Shown here in pieces: positions 12,163-20,920 of a stretch of DNA of 22,500 nt. The first letter of the stretch is position 1. Each line of letters starts with the position of its first letter. This stretch comes from Eimeria necatrix (Eukaryota > Apicomplexa > Conoidasida > Eucoccidiorida > Eimeriidae), in assembly GCF_000499385.1 (NCBI RefSeq), contig NW_013653497.1:1-22500 (forward strand). Direction: 5' to 3'. A program made the position numbers and the translations under genes. The notes beneath the pieces were generated by a model. The model saw only the letters and a program-made list of their open reading frames with translations, ran no database searches and was not told where the DNA came from.

Positions 12163-13158
12163 TAGCACAGTGAGGGACCTCCGCCGGGCTCTGGAAGCAG
12201 CAGAAAAGAGGCATCTGAGTCACAAGTGCGGAGACAGCAGCAGCGCGGATGGCGGCAACGCTGGCGATCGAGTTGCTGCTGTTGCTGCTGCTGCCCCCGC
12301 TGCTGCAGCTACCAGCAGCAGCTATAAAGGCGGCACTCTGCTGGCTCTTTCTGCTGCCCACTTTATCATGATGCATGCGCATGCAGCAGCAGCAGCAATG
12401 GAGGCAGCAGACAGCAACGAAGCCTCGGCCATTTCATTACGTTGTGCTGCCGCGGATGAGTTGCTGCTGCTGCAGTTGTCCGGCCAGCTGCAGCGGAAGG
12501 AGCAGCAGCAAAAGGGCGTTGCACCTCAGCAGCAGCCGCAGCAGCGCGTTTTTCTTCTGACGCTGCAGCAAGTCGAATATGTGCTGCTTGCAGCAGCGCC
12601 TTTGCAGCAGCAGCAGCAGCAGCAGCAACAAAAGCAATGTGCAGCGGCACAAGAAGCGCTGCCGATCCTGCTGCTGCCGCAGCGGTGGCTGCCTGCAGAA
12701 GCCCCTGTGGCGGTGGCTCGCTTCCTGCAGCAGCTGCTGCTCGTGCCGCCGCAGCAACACGAGCAGCAGCTGCAGCAGCAGCCGCAGCAGGAGCAGCAAA
12801 AGCAGCAGGATCAGCAGCAGCAACTGCTTTCGGTGCTGCAAAAAGCTCCACAACTGCAGCAGCTTTTACAAGACCCAGGCGACAGAGCCTCAGCAGCAGC
12901 AGCAGGAGCGAAGACAGCATCGACAGCAGCAGCAGCAGCACCAACACAAAAAGTGGCTCTGCCTGCATGCAGCAGCAGCCCATTGCGCATTTGGGGGGCA
13001 TCTGCTGCCCTTGGCGAGGCAGCAGCAGCCGCAGCAGCAGCAGCAACAGCAATGTTGTCTGCAGTTGCTTGCAGCAGCAGAGGGCTTGCCGCTGTTCCAC
13101 TGTCCCGCAGTCTGCTTCCCCGGCCGCTTATATCCAGAGGCTGCAGCAGAAGCAGCAG

Positions 13159-13202
<44 letters not shown>

Positions 13203-13691
13203 AGTGGCCAGGGCCCCCAGGGGCCTTCAGACTGCAGAAAGCCCTGGAGGCCCCCAGGGGCCTCAGAGTCCCCTTAAGCCCGGGGCCCTTCGTGGCTGGG
13301 CACTGGCCATTTGGGGGCACTTCGTCGTTTGCTGCATCTACTTTGCTGCAGCAGCAGCAGCAGCAGCAGGCAGCTCTGTGGGCCGCAGCAACCCTGGGAC
13401 AAATGGCAGCAGACAGCAGCACCGCCTGCGACCTGCTGCTGGCCACGCTGCAGCAGTGCTGCTGCTCCTCCCACTCTTTGCTGCCAGCGCTGCGCCTCGC
13501 AAACGCCCTTCTCGTGCTGCTGCTGCAGCAGGGATACCCAGCTTTAGATGCTGCTGCAGCGCAACTCGAAATGCAGCAGCAGCAGCAGCAGCACCAACAG
13601 CGGCAGCAGCAGCAGCGCCAGCCAGGCTTCTTCAGCTGGGACCAAACGCACTACCTCACAGCCAGGCAGCCCTTGCTCCAGGCAGCAGCAG

Positions 13692-13735
<44 letters not shown>

Positions 13736-13929
13736 ACATCAGTAACACAAAATACGTCTGGGCAGCTGCAGCGGCAGTTACAGCTGTGGTCTCCTTCTCA
13801 CACTCCTCCTCAGTGCCACTTGCAGCTGCAGCAGCAGCAGCAGCAACACGCGCTGCTGGTCTGTTTGCTGAAGTGCTGCCTTGCCGCGCAGGATGCTCTA
13901 CGGAGCATTTCTGGCCCTCGTGATGGGCT

Positions 13930-13965
<36 letters not shown>

Positions 13966-14296
13966 AAGAGAGTCCGAGTCTTCATGGGATAAGTTGATCC
14001 CCTTAGCAGACAGAGCCGCATGGCTTTCCTTCCTGGCTGCTGCGACTGCAGCTAGCAGCAACATCTGCAGCAGCAGCTACAGGGAGGCCCAATGGGAGGA
14101 CAGCAGCAGCAGCACGAGCAGCAGCAACAGCAGCGGCAGCAGCAGCACAAGCTGCCAGATCGCCTCCTTCTCCCCGTTGCTGCAAGCTTCACCGATCTGC
14201 AGCAGAGAGCCTTCTGTCGTTTTAGGTAGCGCAGCTGCAGCAGCAGAAGCGGCAGCCAAAGCAGCTTCGCCTGCCACCCCAGCAGCAGAAGCGCAT

Positions 14297-14331
<35 letters not shown>

Positions 14332-14491
14332 CTGCGCAGCAGCAGATGCAAAGAGCTCCCTCAGGGCTGCAGGCATTCCAGTGGGGGCGCCCCACTTAGC
14401 AGCACTTGCTGACATTTTGCCTCCCCACGCAGCTGTTATGAGGGGTCTTCTGCAGCTGCACGAGCAGCTGAAAAGAGTGCGACAGCGACTG

Positions 14492-14528
<37 letters not shown>

Positions 14529-14529
14529 G

Positions 14530-14561
<32 letters not shown>

Positions 14562-14831
14562 GGCAGCAGCAGGAGCCAGGGTGGGAGGCCGTGGCTGCGG
14601 CAAGTGAGCAGACCTTCGTCGGCGTTTGGACTCTGTCCGTGCTTCAGTGCTGCAGCAATGAGCAGCAGCAGCAGAAGCAGCAGCAGCAGGTGCAGCAGCA
14701 GCATGTGCAGCAGCAGCAGCACACCAAGTGGGTGCGAATGCTCTGCGGCTTCGCCATAGAAAGGCTTTGTGGCCCCCAGCCTGCTGGTGGGCTGTGTAGA
14801 GTGCTTTTGGCGCTGTGCGAGCTGCTGCGTC

Positions 14832-14865
<34 letters not shown>

Positions 14866-15948
14866 ACAGCAGCAGCTGCTGCACCAAGGCCAGCAGACAC
14901 AGCAAGATCAGCAGCTGAGACGGACAGCTGTGCAGCAGCAGCAAAATGAGAACGCGCAGCCACAGCCACAGCAGCTTGGCAGCCCGCGCCTTGCTGAGGA
15001 CTGCAGCAGCAGCAAATTTGTCTCCCCGCACAAACGCAGTTCCAGCAGCAGCAGCAGCAAGCGCTGCTGCTGCAGCTGCTGGCACTGCATGCTTGCTGCC
15101 TTGGTGACCTTGCTGCAGTGGGCAGAAGCCGTGACAGACTCATCTGCTGCTTTTGCGGCTGCTGCAGCAGCTGCGCTGACGCACTCGGCTGCTGTGCTGC
15201 AGCAGCTGTTTTTGAACGCATGCACTGGGTTTCTCGCGCAGCAGCAGCACGAGCAGCAGCAGCACGAGCAGCAGCAGCAGCAGCACGAGCAGCAGCAGCA
15301 CGAGCAGCAGCAGCAGCTGCTGCTGCTGCCAAACAACCCCGCTCAAGCTCAGGCTGCGGGGAGCCGTAACGCCGCCAACCTACACAAAGCAGCAGGAATG
15401 CAGCAGCTGCTGCTGCGGCTGCTGGCAGCAGCAACAGCAGCAACAGCAGCAGTGACGGCTGGGGATGTGTTGCTGCTCCGCCGAGCAGCAAACTGCTGCA
15501 TCGACTGCCTTTCTGAGATTGAGTCTGGGCTGCTTGCTCTAGAGGTTGTAGCAGCAGCAGCGGCAAAGCCTGCTGCTGCTGCTGGTACTGCAGCTGCTGC
15601 TGCTGCTGCTGCAGCTGCTGCTGCTGCTACTTCACCTCGGCTTGATGTTGCTACCCGGCAGCCTGCTAGTGATGGCGGCTGCGGCTGCGCTGCTGCTGCT
15701 CTGTTTAACACAAGTCAACCAAATGAAGTTTTGAGAGTTGTTTGCAGCAAGCTGCTGCTGCTGCTGCTGCCCTTTTGCTGCTGCCCTGCTGCTGCTGTGC
15801 GGCAGCAGCAGCGAGCTCTGGAGAGGCAGCTAGGCGCAATCCCTTCTCGCTCCCCCCTGCTGCTGCTGCAGATCTCCTCTCGCCTTTTGCTGCTACTTGG
15901 TCAGCGTCAGCAGCAGCTGGAGGCGATGCCGCGAGAGCCAGTAGAGGC

Positions 15949-15982
<34 letters not shown>

Positions 15983-16146
15983 GAAGAACAGTGGCCATGC
16001 CTGGGGCAAGGCGGCCTTTGCCTTACGGCCTGGCAGCAGCAGCAGCAAGCTGCTGCTGGCAGCAGCAGCTGCTTTCTTTTAGCATCCGCTGACCTGGAGT
16101 GTCTCTCCACCTGCCGGACGTTCCCCAAGCCCCTTGTCAGAGCCCT

Positions 16147-16177
<31 letters not shown>

Positions 16178-16317
16178 ACAGCAGCAAAAGGGACAAAGCT
16201 TCCCTGTGCATCTGCAGCAGCTGCTTCTGAAGAGCAGCTCAACTGCAAAGATGCTGCACATGTCTTTCTTTGGGACTGCAGCTCAAACAACGCAGCGTTA
16301 CGTTCGCTGCTTCGTCC

Positions 16318-16356
<39 letters not shown>

Positions 16357-16741
16357 TGCATCCCCTTTCACCTCTTCTGCTGCAAATGCACCTGCCTCCG
16401 CGCTTTTGCGCAGCAGCAGCTGCAGCACGCCTTCCCTGCTGCAGCTGCTGCGGCAGCAGCAGTGGCTGCAGTGGTGCATAGCTGTGGCCTCAGGGAGGGC
16501 AGCACAGCTCTCCAGCAGCTGCTGCTCGCCGCCGCCGCAGCAGCAGCAGCAGCAGCAGCAGCAGCCGCATCAGCAGCAGCCGCATCAGCAGCAGCGGCGG
16601 CAAACTCACCAGCAGCAGAAGCAACAGCCACAGCAAGAAGAGCTGCAGCAGGAGCAGCAAAAAACAGCAATGGTTAATGCCGCAGCTGCTGGCGTAGTTG
16701 CTGCTGCTGACTGCGCTGATAACGGAAGAGCAGCACGAGAG

Positions 16742-16777
<36 letters not shown>

Positions 16778-17180
16778 CCGTCTCAGCAGCAGCAGCAAGA
16801 TCGACTTGCTTTCTTACAGAATTGGTGGGGAGAACGGTGGCTACTAGAGAAACGCAGCGAGGAGTGGCAGCAGCAGCTGCTGCTGCTGCTGGGGCCCTCT
16901 GTTCTGCTGCTGCAGGGCTGGCCCGTGCTGCCGCTGCGGGAAGTCCGCCCTCTACCAAACAGCCTTGCTGCAGCAGCAGCAGAGGAGCAGCGGATGCCGG
17001 CAGCAGCAGCAGCAGCAGCAGCAGCGGCAGCGACTGCTGCTGCTGCTGCCAATGTGGAACTAAAGCATCGAGCCGCAGCAGCAGCAACAGTTCAAGATGC
17101 TGCGCTGCTGCAGAGGCTGGAAGCTCCTGTTTCCCTCATTCTTCGCTGGCTAGAAGGGTGGTCCGGCGAAGCCTCCACGA

Positions 17181-17214
<34 letters not shown>

Positions 17215-17533
17215 CGAGCAAATCCCTGACTGGTTAGTGTGCACATGCGGCGACTTGAACGGAGGAGCAGCAGCAAGCAGCAGCCCGCCGTGCCCAGCAG
17301 CCAAGCGGCAGCAGCAGCAGCAGAAACCCCTTCTGCGGCCCCTAAGGGAGTGGGCTGCCCACGCTGCTGCTGCTGCTGCTGCTGCTGCTGTGCTGCCAGC
17401 CCTGGCTGCAGCTTGCTGCAGCTTGTGCTGCACAGCAACACTCTCCATACAAGCACACGAAGATGAACGTTTGTGGGCCTTCGCCATTCTGCAGCACCAC
17501 AGGGCGGTATCTAGAGACCTCCATTCACACCTG

Positions 17534-17574
<41 letters not shown>

Positions 17575-18094
17575 GCAACAGCTTGCCTTTGAGGTATACG
17601 GGGAGGAAGACATCGAGCAAGCGCTGCAGCGCAAACTGCCGCCTCATCCGCATGCCCAGCCTGGTAGGGAGAGTGAAGCAGCGGCAGCAGCAACACCAGC
17701 AGCAGCAGCAGCAGCAGCAGGAGTTACTGCTGCTGCTGCTGCTTCTGCAGGTGCACAGACGGCTCACACTCCTTCAAAGTCATTGAGAAGAGCAGCAGCA
17801 GCAGCAGCAGCAGCAGCGCGACTCGGCACACCAAGTCGACAAAGATCCGCCAACACGGCAGCATTAACGGCAGCAGCAGCAGCAGCAGCAAGAGCAGCAA
17901 CTGCTGCTGCCTTCACGCCGAAAAGCAGCAAATCACAAAGCACTATTTGTGCTGCTGCTGCAGTGGCAGCTGGTTGCCTCATGGGCAGCAGTCCGTTCTC
18001 TGCCGCCGCCGCCGCAGCAGCAGCAGCAGCAAGATCAGGGCAAAGGCGCCCCCGTGCACAGCAGCAGCAGCAACAGCAACAGCAGCAGCAGCAG

Positions 18095-18125
<31 letters not shown>

Positions 18126-18608
18126 GTGGACCCACGGCTGATGAGCATGAATTGACAATGAGGTTCAGAGAAGAGATGCTGCAAATAGAAGGCGGCTGCC
18201 TGTGTCTTTCTCTGGAGGCTTTGGGGCTGTTGCTGCTGCGCATCCTTTCCCCCGTGCTGCAGCCAGCAGCAGCAGCAGCTGCTGCTGCTGCACTGTTGCA
18301 GCCATCGTACCTCTGTATGCCACTGCAGCAGCAGCAGAATGCGATAGCCTTGCTGCGGCAGCTGGCTGCCAGCTTCCTCTGCTGCGTTGTCTTGAGGCTG
18401 CAGGCTGTGGGGTCTGCTGCTTGCTGCAGGAGGCAGCAGCAGCAGCAGCAGCAGTCTCAGCAGCAGCTGCAGCAGCCGCAAAGTGAAAGAGGCCCAGCTG
18501 CTGACGACGGCGCGGCTGAGGCAGCATCTTGTAGGGGCAGCGTCAGTCGCTGCTGCGAGAGCCTTTGCTGCTGCTGCAGCAGCGGCCCTGCCACAGTTAG
18601 ACAGCGAG

Positions 18609-18648
<40 letters not shown>

Positions 18649-18828
18649 CGTTGTGGATATTGAGCGCCCCTTGTGGGCCACGGGCTGCGAGCCTGTCTCC
18701 TTATACCTTCACTCTGCGCTGCTGCAGCTGCCCGTAGAAGGCCTCGGCTTGCTGCAGCAGCAGCCCTTATGCCGGGGCGTGCACCCAGGAGTTGCTGCTG
18801 CGCTGCTGCAGCTGCGTGCAGAACGCGT

Positions 18829-18863
<35 letters not shown>

Positions 18864-19168
18864 GCACTCCAGCAGCAGCAGATGCAGCTTCAAGAGATGG
18901 GATACAAAGAGTTGAGTCAGCTCAAGACAGGCAGCAGGCAACGCCGCGACGCCACTTACCTGCTGCTGCTGCTGGCTGCACCACAGTGGCAGCAGCAGGA
19001 GCAGCAGCAGGAGCAGCAGCAGGAGCAGCAGCAGGAGCAGCAGCAGGAGCAGCAGCAGGAGCAGCAGCAGCTGTGACCCCCGGTGTACGGACACCCAGAA
19101 GCTGTTGCCGCCTGGAGAGGCTTGGCTGCTCTTCTTGCCCAACACCGGCTTTGCTGCAGAGCAGCGCG

Positions 19169-19202
<34 letters not shown>

Positions 19203-19346
19203 GTGTTCCGCATCGCCGCGCTGCCGCAGCTGCCGCGACTGCAGGACTTGCAGCTTACTGCCACACGCAGCAGCAGCAGCAGCAGCAGCGGCAAAAAGTG
19301 TCGCTCATGGATTTTAATCTCCAGCTGCAAGACCCGCCCGCTGGAG

Positions 19347-19381
<35 letters not shown>

Positions 19382-19623
19382 GATGTGTCAGTGCTCTGTC
19401 CGCTGCTGTACGGCGACGTGCTGCAACGGTGGAACCGCCGTCTCAGCAGCAGCAGCAGCAGCAGTAGCAGCAGCAGCAGCGCCAGCAGCAAGGACATTAC
19501 TGGCTTGCATACTGACAGCAGCAGCAGCAGCAGCAGCGCAAGCAGCAGCAGCAGCAGCGCGCCTTGTGGCGCAGACAGCTGCAGCAGCAGCAGCAGGACC
19601 CCGCGCGGCCCAGGCAACTACGA

Positions 19624-19680
<57 letters not shown>

Positions 19681-19829
19681 ATGCGGAAATGTCTTGTTGG
19701 GCGGCGTGGGAGTCTGCATAAATCCCTCAGGAGAGCTGCTGCGGACTTTCCGCTGCTGCTTCCCTTTCCTGCAGTGGGGGTTCAGCTGCTGGCGGGGAGC
19801 TGTCAACAGGCCTCCCCGAGGTGGCGCTG

Positions 19830-19888
<59 letters not shown>

Positions 19889-20023
19889 CAGAGGCTGTTT
19901 CGTTTGCTAGGCACGGAGCTGCTGCAGCTCCCACTGGCCGTGCAGCTCCCGTTGGAAGTGCCGCTGCTAGTCTGCTGCTGCTGCTGCGCGAGTTGCTGCA
20001 CTGAGAGGCGCATGGCCTGTTGG

Positions 20024-20055
<32 letters not shown>

Positions 20056-20387
20056 AGAGAACGAGTGGCTGTCGCTGCTGCTTAGCGCCGAAGTCTTCCT
20101 CTACTGCGGGCACCAGGGAGGCGAGCAGTTCGTGGATATGTCTCTGCTGCAGCGTTGTTTGTTGCTTCCGGAGGAGCCGTCAGCAGCAGCAGCAGCAGCA
20201 GCAGCAACTGCTGCTGCTGCTGCTGCGCAGGCGCCGCAGCCAAGACCTGCAGCACAGGCGGCTGTGCTGCTCTGCGGCTGCAGCAGCGCCCAACTCCGCA
20301 GCAGCAGCGACGGCGGAGAGCCAACAGGGACAGTCGTCGACTATCTTTGTGCAGGATGGTGAGGGGCCTTGCTGCTGTTGCTGCTGT

Positions 20388-20419
<32 letters not shown>

Positions 20420-20560
20420 CTGTTGTTCCCACGGTTTCTGTGCTGCTGGTGGACTGCGGCAGCAGCTGCAGCAGCACTTGCAACAGCAACTCGCGCATTT
20501 TCGCATGCAGTCGCGTGCATGCAAAGAGTTGCTGCCTCTTCTGTCCTGTTGTTGTTGCTA

Positions 20561-20606
<46 letters not shown>

Positions 20607-20757
20607 AGCCCTATGGTTGCAGGCAATTTGTGGGCGGTGACGGACGGCGAACAAGACGCGCTAATCCGCGCACTTCTTTTCAAATGGACGCAGCAGCAAA
20701 CTTCGCCTTTTGCTGCACCTCCGAGCTGCTGCTGCGGCTCCTTGCAGGCCCCCTGCC

Positions 20758-20803
<46 letters not shown>

Positions 20804-20900
20804 GCTGTCACTCCTCAGAGCCCTCACTGAAGCCAGAGGGGCCTCGCGCCTTCGGCGCTGCACTGGAGACGCTTTGGTGGCCTACGGGCTGCCCCTCTAG
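5601..20900 (+). CDS. ESP1: Separase (cohesin-cleaving cysteine protease, family C50), giant repeat-expanded form
   Basis: Separase cuts the kleisin subunit of cohesin so that sister chromatids part at anaphase. The identification rests on the C-terminus: LPVEGLGLL (from 18731), INPSGELLRT (from 19718), RGAVNRPPR (up to 19819), FLYCGHQGGEQF with catalytic His at 20111-20113, LLCGCSSAQL with catalytic Cys at 20279-20281, AGCP-MVAGNLWAVTD across the last intron, and AYGLP just before the stop. These occur in the family's order. Proposed exons are 5601-7138, 7516-11391, 11674-19820, 20058-20358 and 20609-20900; they total 14,154 nt, 4,717 residues plus stop, with His at about 4539 and Cys at about 4595. 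The ATG at 5601 is the first in its frame after a stop at 5484. The N-terminal 4,100 residues are helical-looking segments split by Ala, Gln and Ser runs; metazoan and yeast separases are about 1,600-2,200 residues. Odd points are a Gln after the catalytic His and frame ambiguity around 18.48-19.3 kb. The family call is firm, the exon map less so. Confidence 0.85.
5710..5745 (+). repeat. (CAG)12 in exon 1, read as alanine
   Basis: Twelve uninterrupted CAG triplets. In the separase frame the register is GCA, so the tract encodes polyalanine. It is one of dozens of such tracts in the gene; only the longest or oddest are listed separately. Confidence 0.9.
7139..7515 (+). other. Probable intron 1 of the separase gene
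   Basis: The exon 1 frame meets a TGA at 7164-7166, and the next long coding frame, in another register, has a TAG at 7436-7438. A donor GCAA|GTGGCA at 7139 joined to an acceptor GTGCATGCAG|G at 7515 restores the frame (phase 2) and gives ...LHGCK-YFAFSRREIRAGHW. The acceptor CATTCTCCAG at 7533 keeps the same phase. Part of the interval (7133-7366) is open in the downstream register, so one long intron could instead be two short ones around a small exon, for example with a donor at 7150 and an acceptor at 7208. Confidence 0.5.
11392..11673 (+). other. Probable intron 2 of the separase gene
   Basis: The reading frame is the same on both sides but is broken by TAA at 11621-11623. From about 11,430 on, the triplet tracts change from CAG to CTG/TGC, and translation gives cysteine and leucine runs unlike the flanking exons. 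A donor CTGCA|GTGGGT at 11392 and an acceptor GCTGCTGTCCAG|G at 11673, preceded by a long CTG pyrimidine-rich tract, are both phase 2 and join ...LVDLLQ to LAGDLSAAAIA. An alternative pair, donor GTACAT at 11409 with acceptor at 11696, also keeps frame. Confidence 0.55.
13162..13200 (+). repeat. (CAG)13 in exon 3, read as serine
   Basis: Thirteen uninterrupted CAG triplets. In the separase frame the register is AGC, giving polyserine. It is directly followed by the GC-rich duplicated segment at 13212-13263. Confidence 0.9.
13212..13263 (+). repeat. Exact 15-bp direct repeat of a G/C near-palindrome
   Basis: GGCCCCCAGGGGCCT occurs at 13212-13226 and again at 13249-13263, 37 bp apart. Each copy is nearly self-complementary. 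Close relatives occur at about 56-73 (with two extra C) and, shortened, near 5295. The segment is inside exon 3 and is read through as a Pro/Gly-rich stretch. Confidence 0.85.
14492..14572 (+). repeat. Interrupted polyglutamine tract with internal duplication
   Basis: A run of CAG codons with CAA and CGG interruptions in a repeated order: CAGs, one CAA, three or four CAG, one CGG, then the same block again. In frame it reads as Gln runs separated by single Arg residues. The repeated order of interruptions points to block duplication rather than slippage of single triplets. Confidence 0.85.
15239..15316 (+). repeat. QQHE/QQQHE 12-bp-based tandem repeat
   Basis: Imperfect repeats built on CAGCAGCACGAG, with some units lengthened by extra CAG triplets. 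In the separase frame they encode QQHE-type units, hydrophilic and likely disordered or coiled, between a helical segment ending in FLAQ and a leucine run. Confidence 0.85.
18990..19070 (+). repeat. 12-bp minisatellite CAGCAGCAGGAG, six copies
   Basis: Six exact tandem copies at 18990-19061 plus a partial seventh. In one register it encodes QQQE repeats; in the register of the long separase frame it encodes AAAG repeats. The QQQE register runs into TGA at 19074-19076. This is one of the places where the true reading frame is uncertain. Confidence 0.9.
19627..19677 (+). repeat. (CAG)17 in exon 3, read as serine
   Basis: Seventeen uninterrupted CAG triplets, the longest pure tract I counted in the proposed exons. 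In frame it is polyserine, placed just before the conserved INPSGEL island of the catalytic domain. Confidence 0.92.
19821..20057 (+). other. Intron 3 of the separase gene, stop-free and frame-preserving
   Basis: The interval is open in the exon frame, so simple translation reads it as a leucine-, cysteine- and alanine-rich insert of 79 residues. A donor CCGAG|GTGGCG at 19821 and an acceptor in (CTG)n-CAG|AG ending at 20057 are both phase 1 and 237 nt apart. Splicing gives RGAVNRPPR directly followed by ENEWLSLLLSAEVFLYCGH, which matches the spacing of human separase (RGVVGEVPRPEQVQEAL...LYIYAGH) almost residue for residue. The fit of motif spacing, phase and splice dinucleotides makes this an intron rather than an insertion. 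Confidence 0.8.
19832..19885 (+). repeat. (CTG)18 tract inside intron 3
   Basis: Eighteen uninterrupted CTG triplets close to the donor side of intron 3. A second CTG tract forms the pyrimidine-rich stretch before the acceptor at 20057. Read unspliced, the first tract would be polyleucine. Confidence 0.9.
20359..20608 (+). other. Intron 4 of the separase gene
   Basis: The long frame ends at TGA 20360-20362 right after DYLCAG. A donor GGATG|GTGAGG at 20359 and an acceptor (CTG)14-CAG|CCC ending at 20608 are both phase 2. Joining them makes a Cys codon and yields DYLCAGCPMVAGNLWAVTD, the family's conserved AGCP...GNLWDVTD motif. The 250-nt intron begins with GCTGTT/CTG repeats (pure CTG at 20399-20422) and ends with (CTG)14 at 20564-20605, which serves as the pyrimidine-rich tract. 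Confidence 0.9.
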
Positions 20901-20920
20901 GCGCAGCTGTACGTACACCC

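Larger units (their letters stand above)
18722..20900 (+). other. Separase catalytic region (peptidase C50) within the CDS
   Basis: The conserved islands, in order: LQLPVEGLGLL (human separase has LPWESMPSL), INPSGELLRT (family LNP-x-x-x-L-x-x-T), RGAVNRPPR, YCGHQGGEQF with the catalytic His, LLCGCSS with the nucleophile Cys, GTVVDYLCAGCP, GNLWAVTD, and AYGLP at the end. From LPVE to NPSGEL is about 330 codons, against roughly 50 residues in human separase, so this part carries a large Ala/Gln/Ser-rich insertion. His and Cys are 56 residues apart, against 26 in human separase (H2003, C2029), because of an alanine-rich insertion. Confidence 0.88.

Noticed and set aside
12637..13923. A 428-codon plus-strand open frame overlapping separase exon 3 in another register
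   Set aside because: CAG/AGC/GCA and their complements contain no stop codon, so repeat DNA stays open in all frames; this frame is mostly the same runs in another register, and the separase frame is continuous here.
14436..15566. Long antisense open frames, this one 376 codons, opposite the separase exons
   Set aside because: They consist mainly of Leu, Ala and Cys runs from the complement of CAG tracts; no domain or natural start is evident.
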